A stretch of DNA of 64,000 nt from Ceratothoa steindachneri (taxonomy: Eukaryota; Arthropoda; Malacostraca; Isopoda; Cymothoidae), in NCBI GenBank assembly GCA_963969495.1, contig OZ018318.1, positions 178,864,246 to 178,928,245 on the forward strand, written 5' to 3'. Every line of letters begins with the position of its first letter. The first letter of the stretch is position 1. Positions 58,560-64,000 of the stretch are shown piece by piece. The translations under genes and the position numbers were made by a program. Below the pieces are notes generated by a model that had not been told where the DNA came from, did no database searches, and saw only the letters and a list, made by a program, of their open reading frames with translations.

Positions 58560-58818
58560 ACCCCTGCGGAAGACCCCGTTAGGGGGCCTAGAAAGGGGGG
58601 CCCATTCTGGGCCGTGGACCCGAAGCCAGTTGCAGGACCCTTATAGGGATAGGAACATATATGTAGGGTGACCAAGGAGAGTGCGATCCGGCAAAGGCAG
58701 GCGATTTAGAAATAGGGTAGACAGGAGGTTCTCTCCCACTAAGGGATATATAGGGGGTGTTTTTCAGATAAACAAGGACCCCACCCCCTTGTGGGGTGGA
58801 AACTAATATTAAGGAATC
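58560..58818 (+). other. 5' UTR of family C LINE
   Basis: GC-richer leader shared with 15615-15865: AGACC.CGTTA..GGG, GGGCCGTGGACCCGAAGCCA, GTGACCAAGGAGAGT and TTTTCAGATAAACAAGGACC. It contains short complementary runs (ACCCCCTTGTGGGGT, 58788-58797 region) next to the ORF1 start. LINE leaders usually hold an internal promoter, and conservation in two copies supports its role as the element's 5' end. Confidence 0.72.
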
Positions 58819-59961
58819 ATGGAACCCACCGAATTTACGAAGAGACTTCCCCTCCGGCTAGTACCAAACGGAAAAAAGAAAACAGCCCAAGAAGTAGTGC
58901 AGCAGATTTTTACAGATCTCAAAATCCCCCTTATTAGATGCATTGAGACCCCGAACGGATTTACTGTCCTTTGCCTTGAAAATAATGACGCGGAACTTCT
59001 TTTATCGTCGGCCGGAAACAATATTTTGAAAAAATTAGATCTAGAAGCTAAAGTCCCACCACAAATAACAGTTAATAGGAGCGTGGTGTGCAGAAAGATG
59101 AATCTTGGATCGGTGAGCATTCCTGTGGGGAAATAAAGCAGGAACTCGAAGAAAACCAAGCATGGCTGAAAATAAGAGAGATCGTGAAATTTAAGGAGCA
59201 CACACATGTGTTCAAAATTATATGTGAAACAACCGAAATGGCGACAAAGATACTGGAAAAGGGTTTACTCGCGTTTAGCATGTAAATACCACCGGCTAAC
59301 ATACAAAGGGACATATTTGTTAATATCCAAATATGTTTTAAATGCTATGCAATGGAGAAACACATTACAGCTAACCGCGCAAAATAGGATATATTAATAT
59401 GTTCCGAATGCAGCCTTGAAGGACATTCGTGGAAATATTGCCAAATACCAAATACAAAAATGCATTAATTGCTCAGGCGCACATAGAACAATGGCCATGC
59501 CATGCCCCAAACAACGAGAGATTATTAGAAAAAAGGAACGAGAAATTGTTGAGAAAGCGGAAACGAGAAAAAACACATCGCCTCCACCGCAAAAACCGCA
59601 TCCCAAAGCCAAGTGACTCAAATAAACATCGATGGCTCGCTCAATGTCAATATTTTAACGTGTATTTTACATTCACATGTAATGAATATCGCTAACCCAG
59701 GATCATATGCCTCAAATCTAAATAACATGCTGAAAGAAAATGGACTTGAACAGATGAAATTTCCTAATGTTGATTCAACAAAACTTTTCAACGTAAATAT
59801 TTCGGGAAATACAATCAAGAAAGTAAAAGAGCAAACAAATAAGAAAAGTGTACAACCTTAAACACACAAACAGCAAGAAGATGACACAGAAACCGAGGAA
59901 AGCTCGGAAGAATCTAATGCTGAAAGCCCACGCACCACACGAACAAAGAGCGATAAAATGA
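58819..59961 (+). pseudogene. Family C LINE ORF1, N-terminal and knuckle parts
   Basis: Starts MEPTEFTKRLPLRLVPNGKK (58819). An open frame runs to 59136, then a shift near 59095 gives the frame 59088-59285 (KQELEENQAWLKIREIVKFK, ICETTEMATKILEKGLLAF). The knuckles follow in mixed frames: CFKCYAMEKHITAN (last Cys replaced by Arg), CSECSLEGHSWKYC and CINCSGAHRTMAMPC (59456-59500). A basic KQREIIRKKEREIVEKAE follows, then SHVMNIANPGSYASNLNNM (59680), an acidic Glu/Ser-rich stretch (59880-59925) and TRTKSDKM at the insertion point. The remaining codons are at 61979-62082. Related to 15.87-16.76 kb and 22.0-23.2 kb. Confidence 0.82.
59956..59961. repeat. Left target site duplication AAATGA
   Basis: AAATGA here and at 61973-61978 flank the family B insertion. 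Removing the insert and one copy leaves ORF1 in frame across the joint, which supports this assignment. Confidence 0.7.
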
Positions 59962-61972
59962 TTTTTTTTGTATAAGTTTATTGTGCAATAGCGTACATTT
60001 ATACATGATATAATACAATTACAATAATAATATGATATAATAATATATAAATACACATGATATAAGCGTACACATTACACAAAGCAGGGAGCCCGCCAGT
60101 GTTGGCGTGTAGTAGGATGCGGCGGAACGTCTTGTCTGCTGCAAGTGGGTGGTGGCGGTCCTCACCACCCGTCGCCGAGCTGGGCGCGGACGGCGATCAG
60201 CGCGGAGGGGGTGCTGTTCTCAGCACCTCCAGCAGCTCGTTTGTTGGGGTGTGGCGGACTACCTGGGCGGCTCTTGCCTCTTGCGCCCTTAGTAGGGCGC
60301 CTATTACAGGAGGAGGGGCTGGCGCTGGCTCTGGCCTGAGGCTGAAGGTGGCTGGGCAGAAGAGGAGGTAGTGCACCAGTGGTCACCGGGAGCGGCCGCC
60401 GCAGTGTTCGCACCTCCCTGCCACAAAGTCGGCGTGCAGCTCTTCCCGCGTGGAGTAGCCCAGCCTCACACGCTGTAGCAGCACGCCGTTCGCTCTGGGT
60501 TGCTGGAAGGATGCGTTCAGTGGGCGATAGGCTGTGGCTGCAGCATACCACGCCGCTTGCCTCTTAGTTGCTTTCCATTCTTGGTGCTGCTGGTGGGCAT
60601 TGTGGGCGGCCCTGCGTTTGGCCTGCACCTTGAGTTGCTGTAGGCTGGGGCACACGGTCCAGGTGATGGTAGGGTCGTGGGCGGCTCGCTTGGCAGCCTC
60701 ATTGCCGCGCACGTCAACGTGGCTGGGAATCCAGTGGAGCCGGACCCGCCTGCCCTGAGCTTCCAGGTCCTGCAGGGTGCACAGGATGGTGGTCGTGAGG
60801 TGGATGTTGTCCCTGGTGTTTGCGTGCTGCAGCGCCTGCAGCCGCGACCGAGAGTCCGTATGTATCACCACAGTGGCTTCCCGGCGGAGCAGAGCGTGCT
60901 GGAGGGCGTGCAGGATTGCTACCAGCTCCGTCTTGAGGGTGGAGCAGTGGTCTGGTGTCCCACACGCCTGCGTCAGGCCGCTCATGACGAAGGCGGCGCC
61001 GGACCCCCCTGCTGTCGGGGTCGACGGAGCTGTCGGTGAAGTAGACTGCGCTGCCTGGCTCCGTGACCTCAGACATGGGCCTGAGGGCGTGCTGGCGCAG
61101 CTCCTCGGTGAGGCAGTGCGCTTTGCTGGCGGGCAGCTGTGCGGCGGTGAAGTCGGCAGCGGGGGACTCCCACGGTGGTGGAAGAATGTAGGCGAGGTTG
61201 GGGGTGTCGGGGTCGCGCCACAGCCAGTTCCCTACCTGGTTGTGGGTGTTAGTTGCTAAGTTGATGTTTACGAGCCACCTGTTGTTACGCAGGCACTCGA
61301 TGCCCTGCGCCACGGCCATTTGGAGTCTTCTCTGCGCAACACCCTCCACGTCGCGCTGGAGCACTCTGGCCACCCGACAGGCCACAATGCAATCCACCCT
61401 GGTGTTGAGGGGCACCAGGCTGGCCTCGCTCTGCATGACACAGGCACTGCACCACCTCGGTGCCCCCAACATGGTCCTCATGGCGGTGTTTTGCACCACC
61501 TCAAGCGTTGTTGCTGCTGCCGGGGTAGCGCTACAAGGACCGGTGCACTGTAGTCCACTAGGGAGCGCACTGACTGCACGTAGTAGAGGCGGAGAACGGG
61601 GAAGGTTGCACCAGTGCTTGGCCGCGTCATGGACCTCATCACATTCAGCCGGGCCTGCGTCCGCTCCCTCGGGTGCGTGACATGCTGCGTAAAGGACAGT
61701 CGCCTGTCCACTCACACTCCCATGTACTCCTAGAGTCGGACCAGGCCAGCCCGACTCCTTGGAGTCGGAGGTGCTGGCGAGCAGATGTGAAAGTCTTGAT
61801 GGCCATGGCCTGGGACTTCTCTGCCGAGATCTTGAGTCCCAGCACCTTGCACTTGACAGTGATGAGGTGCAGCGCTTCTTGAGCCCGTGCGAGCTTGTCG
61901 CCACGCCCGGTAACGACGAGGGCCAGGTCGTCGGCGTAGCTGGGGAGGATGGTTCCTTCCCGATAGGGAAAG
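59962..61972 (-). mobile_element. 5'-truncated family B LINE nested in family C ORF1
   Basis: Minus-strand insertion ending in a short poly(A) tail (eight T on the plus strand, 59962-59969) and truncated at its 5' end near 61968, right at the RT catalytic box. It shares the 3' UTR beginning TGTATAAGTTTATTG with the 36.8-kb copy. 5' truncation plus an A tail and a short duplication is the standard product of target-primed reverse transcription. Confidence 0.88.
60160..61968 (-). pseudogene. Family B LINE ORF2 C-terminal half: RT thumb, RNase H
   Basis: Begins just before an intact catalytic box (ILPSYADDLALVVTGRGD in the frame of 61960-61910). It continues with LGLKISAEKSQAMAIKTFTS (61845), VDRRLSFTQHVTHPRERTQA (61711), LRLYYVQSVRSLVDYSAPVL, VKVDCIVACR-like residues as TRVDCIVACRVARVLQRDVE (61400), then WLVNINLATNTHNQVGNWLW (61275). 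RNase H (61075-60640) has SAVYFTDSSVDPDS, KTELVAILHALQ, VIHTDSRSRLQAL and IPSHVDVRGNEAAKRAA. The C-terminus has LGYSTREELHADFVAGRCEH and a CEHCGGRSR zinc-like start. Frameshifts near 61900, 61700, 61000 and 60400 break it. It retains about 480 bp of thumb that the 38-kb copy lost. Confidence 0.87.
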
Positions 61973-61978
61973 AAATGA

Positions 61979-62082
61979 AGAAATCTAAAACAAGAAGAGA
62001 AAACTCACCAGTTGAAATTAACCCATTCCCATCCACTTCAACTAACTCAGAAAGATTGCAACCTGCAAAAAAAAGAAAGTAA
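61979..62082 (+). pseudogene. Family C LINE ORF1, last codons after the insert
   Basis: Continues ORF1 as KKSKTRRENSPVEINPFPST and NSERLQPAKKRK to a TAA at 62080-62082. The frame matches that of 59961 once the insertion and one AAATGA are disregarded, so the interruption happened in a copy whose local frame was still open. Confidence 0.75.
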
Positions 62083-62148
62083 GTAAACGTAAAAGATATT
62101 AAGGTATTTCGTCAAGAAAAGGACAAACTAAAGTAAATAGAATTAATC

Positions 62149-63785
62149 ATGGACGACAGAAAACTAAGAATCCTTCAGCTTAATACAAATAGATGGAAAG
62201 AAAAACAGACAACATTCGGAAACATATTCAGAAAAATCGCCCCGGATGTAATTTTAATATCTGGACACGGAATTAATCTTAAAGAGAAGAATATTAAAAG
62301 TTGGAATTACAACATAGTAGCTACACACCCTACAGATGCGGCCTTCGATAGGACTGCTATAGCAATAAAAAAGAACCTAGATTACAAGACTAAACAAGGA
62401 CTAACAGAAGCATACGTGACAACATAAATTAAAATGGAACAAACTAATATAATAATAGCAATCAGATATCAACCTCTGAAAAGAAACGGATTACCCATAG
62501 CAAAATTCACAAATATTTTTAATAGTAACTTACCAGTCATCTTCATGGGAGACCTAAATGCACACATTAGAGAATCGGACTAAAGAAGAAGCAAGGCAAA
62601 CGGACGACACTTAGAAACATTGATTGCTAGACGAATTTGCCAAAGAATAGGCCCTAACTATCAACTTATGTGACAAAAAAAAATCAGCAAACAAGCCAGA
62701 TATATGTCTAACAAATACAAATTTACCTTTCAATTACCACTTGGAGCCAATAGTTATTAGCTGCAGCGATCACACAGCCATCTTATTAGAAATTAACCAA
62801 AGTCCGATCCAGATACCAACCAGGGAATGGAAAGCCTACTATATGGCTAATTGGCACAATTACAAAGAAAGACTCAGACAATATATCCCAAAACCACTTA
62901 AGGAAGTAACTTTAGAGGACATGATGAATAACTACGGACTATACGCGTAGCAATCCAGAAAGCAGACGAAGAAACAATTCCTAAAAGAACATACCGGACA
63001 ATCAAACAATTCAAGTGGACACCAGAAATGATTAGAATTAATGAAGAAATACGAATGACAGCAGAAAGGATATACCAGATTGAAGAGTAAGAAAAGAGAA
63101 CTGGTAACACTCATTTTAGATAACTAACAAGAAGTATGGGACGAAGCAATACATAAAATAGATACAGAAATTAAACAAAGAGAATTTTGAAAAAAGTTAA
63201 ACCAAATGAAAGATAAACCTCCGAAAGAGAGAATTAAAAATAAAGACATAAAATGCAACTATATAGAGGATAAAGAGCAAATCGAGAAATTATTTCGGGA
63301 TCATTGGGAGAAAGGTAGCCAAAATGATATTTGTATCTAAACCTGGAAAGTCATCCACGCAGGTCGAGAATTACAGGCCGATTTTCCTACTAGATTTCAT
63401 CGGGAAAGTATACGAAAAAATAATAACCAATAGATTAATGAGATTCCTAAATTAAAATAATTGCCTAAACACATGGCAATTTGGATTCCGAATAAAAACG
63501 AAGCACTGAGATGGAACTAAGTGTAATCATAGAAAAGATAGCAAAAGCCAAAGGAGAAAAGGCAAGCATTGACATAGTGTGCAGAGACGTATCGAAAGCG
63601 TTAAACAAAGTTTGGCAAAAGGAATTACAATACAAAATACTCAGATTACAAATTAATAATAAGATTGAGCGGATACTTTGTAACTACGTAATGAACAGAT
63701 ACGCCTACATATAAAATGAAAAGTATCGAGGAAACGCATTCAAGCTAGAAGAAGGATTGCCGCAAAGAGGGTGTTTGAGCGTGGC
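62149..63785 (+). pseudogene. Family C LINE ORF2: EN and deleted RT
   Basis: ATG at 62149 begins MDDRKLRILQLNTNRWKEKQ, a typical endonuclease start (LQLNTN). Instead of a catalytic Glu the next block reads DVILISGHGINLKEKN. It continues with TAIAIKKNLDYKTK, VIFMGDLNAHIRESD (62545) and ISCSDHTAILLEINQ (62765), the last two intact. The linker is 62820-63300 (FKWTPEMIRINEEI). At about 63313 the sequence jumps from FRDHWEK to KVAKMIF-like residues, losing about 330 bp present at 8548-8870. RT then has QFGFR (63478), AKGEKASIDIVCRDVSKALN (63550) and YKILRLQINNKIERIL, and breaks off at about 63785. Stops at 62425, 62581, 62948 and 63090 add damage. Confidence 0.86.
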
Positions 63786-64000
63786 CTTCGTGAATGAGAA
63801 GGCCTCGTCACTCGGTCCATGAGCGGCGCCTATGTCATCACCAAGCGGCGGCCTCCCGCTGGAAGGCTATTTGGCAACTTAACCGCCGGACTAATCGGCA
63901 ACTGACCCAATTTCAGTTTGCTGTTGGTCACGAAAGGACAAAGGTTAAGTGAAGTGAACCTGGCTATTTTAATAATTGCCATGGTGGTTTTTCAATACAA
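63786..64000. other. Unassigned sequence at window end
   Basis: Begins abruptly after the truncated RT with TGGCCTTCGTGAATGAGAAG. GC-richer, with no family recognised. It may be the start of another repeat continuing past the window. Confidence 0.4.

Larger units (their letters stand above)
58560..63785 (+). mobile_element. Jockey-like LINE, family C, with nested insertion
   Basis: Plus-strand element with 5' UTR (58560-58818; related to 15.6 kb), ORF1 (58819-59961 plus 61979-62082) and ORF2 (62149-63785). A minus-strand family B fragment (59962-61972) sits inside ORF1 with a 6-bp AAATGA duplication. The 3' side ends abruptly near 63785 in the RT, just after an RQGG-like motif, where unrelated GC-richer sequence begins, so the C-terminus and 3' UTR are lost. 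Without the insert the element would be about 3.2 kb. Confidence 0.85.

Overview
This window is eukaryotic DNA made almost entirely of degraded, nested transposable elements. No intact single-copy host gene could be recognised, and I see no rRNA, tRNA, CRISPR array or bacterial-style operon. The likely source is an arthropod, perhaps a crustacean. The evidence is long (TA)n, (GA)n and (ATT)n microsatellites, a short (TTAGG)3 tract, AT-rich spacers, and LINE, mariner, hAT, Merlin and Gypsy lineages of the kind common in arthropods. This is inference from style; no marker gene fixes the species.

Layout. 0.4-1.7 kb: remnant of a ZMYM1/THAP12-like hAT transposase. 2.37-2.56 kb: a piggyBac-like MITE between TTAA sites. 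3.4-6.4 kb: a complete but dead Buster-type hAT element with an 8-bp target duplication, sitting inside an acidic ORF. 7.5-9.7 kb: Jockey-like LINE family 'C', ORF2. 10.7-14.7 kb: Gypsy-like gag and RNase H/integrase remnants. 14.9-15.5 kb: a Merlin transposase remnant. 15.6-16.8 kb: family C 5' UTR and ORF1. 17.6-18.9 kb: a second Jockey-type RT (family 'D'), then a 43-bp tandem repeat. 19.2-23.2 kb: a scrambled cluster of family C pieces with a perfect 24-bp fold-back palindrome. 23.2-28.8 kb: mostly spacer with a TATA-like promoter candidate. 28.8-35.5 kb: LINE family 'A' (I-group, RNase H) on the minus strand. 35.6-42.7 kb: a broken, intron-containing gene of an uncharacterised family, split by LINE family 'B' (36.8-41.8 kb). 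43.2-44.6 kb: a whole but inactivated mariner. 45.1-56.7 kb: an RTE/'craniofacial-like' LINE (family 'E') on the minus strand, interrupted by a 6.2-kb family A element with a 10-bp target duplication and by a 1.3-kb unidentified insert. 56.7-57.6 kb: a promoter-like 216-bp tandem duplication and a long inverted repeat. 58.6-63.8 kb: a family C element with a family B fragment inserted in ORF1.

The genes do not form a pathway. They are gag-like ORF1 proteins (three CCHC knuckles) and EN-RT(-RNase H) ORF2 proteins of LINEs, plus DNA transposases. All recognisable copies carry stops, frameshifts, truncations or internal RT deletions, so the region behaves as a graveyard in which insertion order can be read. 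Family A hit family E, family B hit family C, a Buster hAT hit an acidic ORF, and family B separates the exons of the uncharacterised gene.
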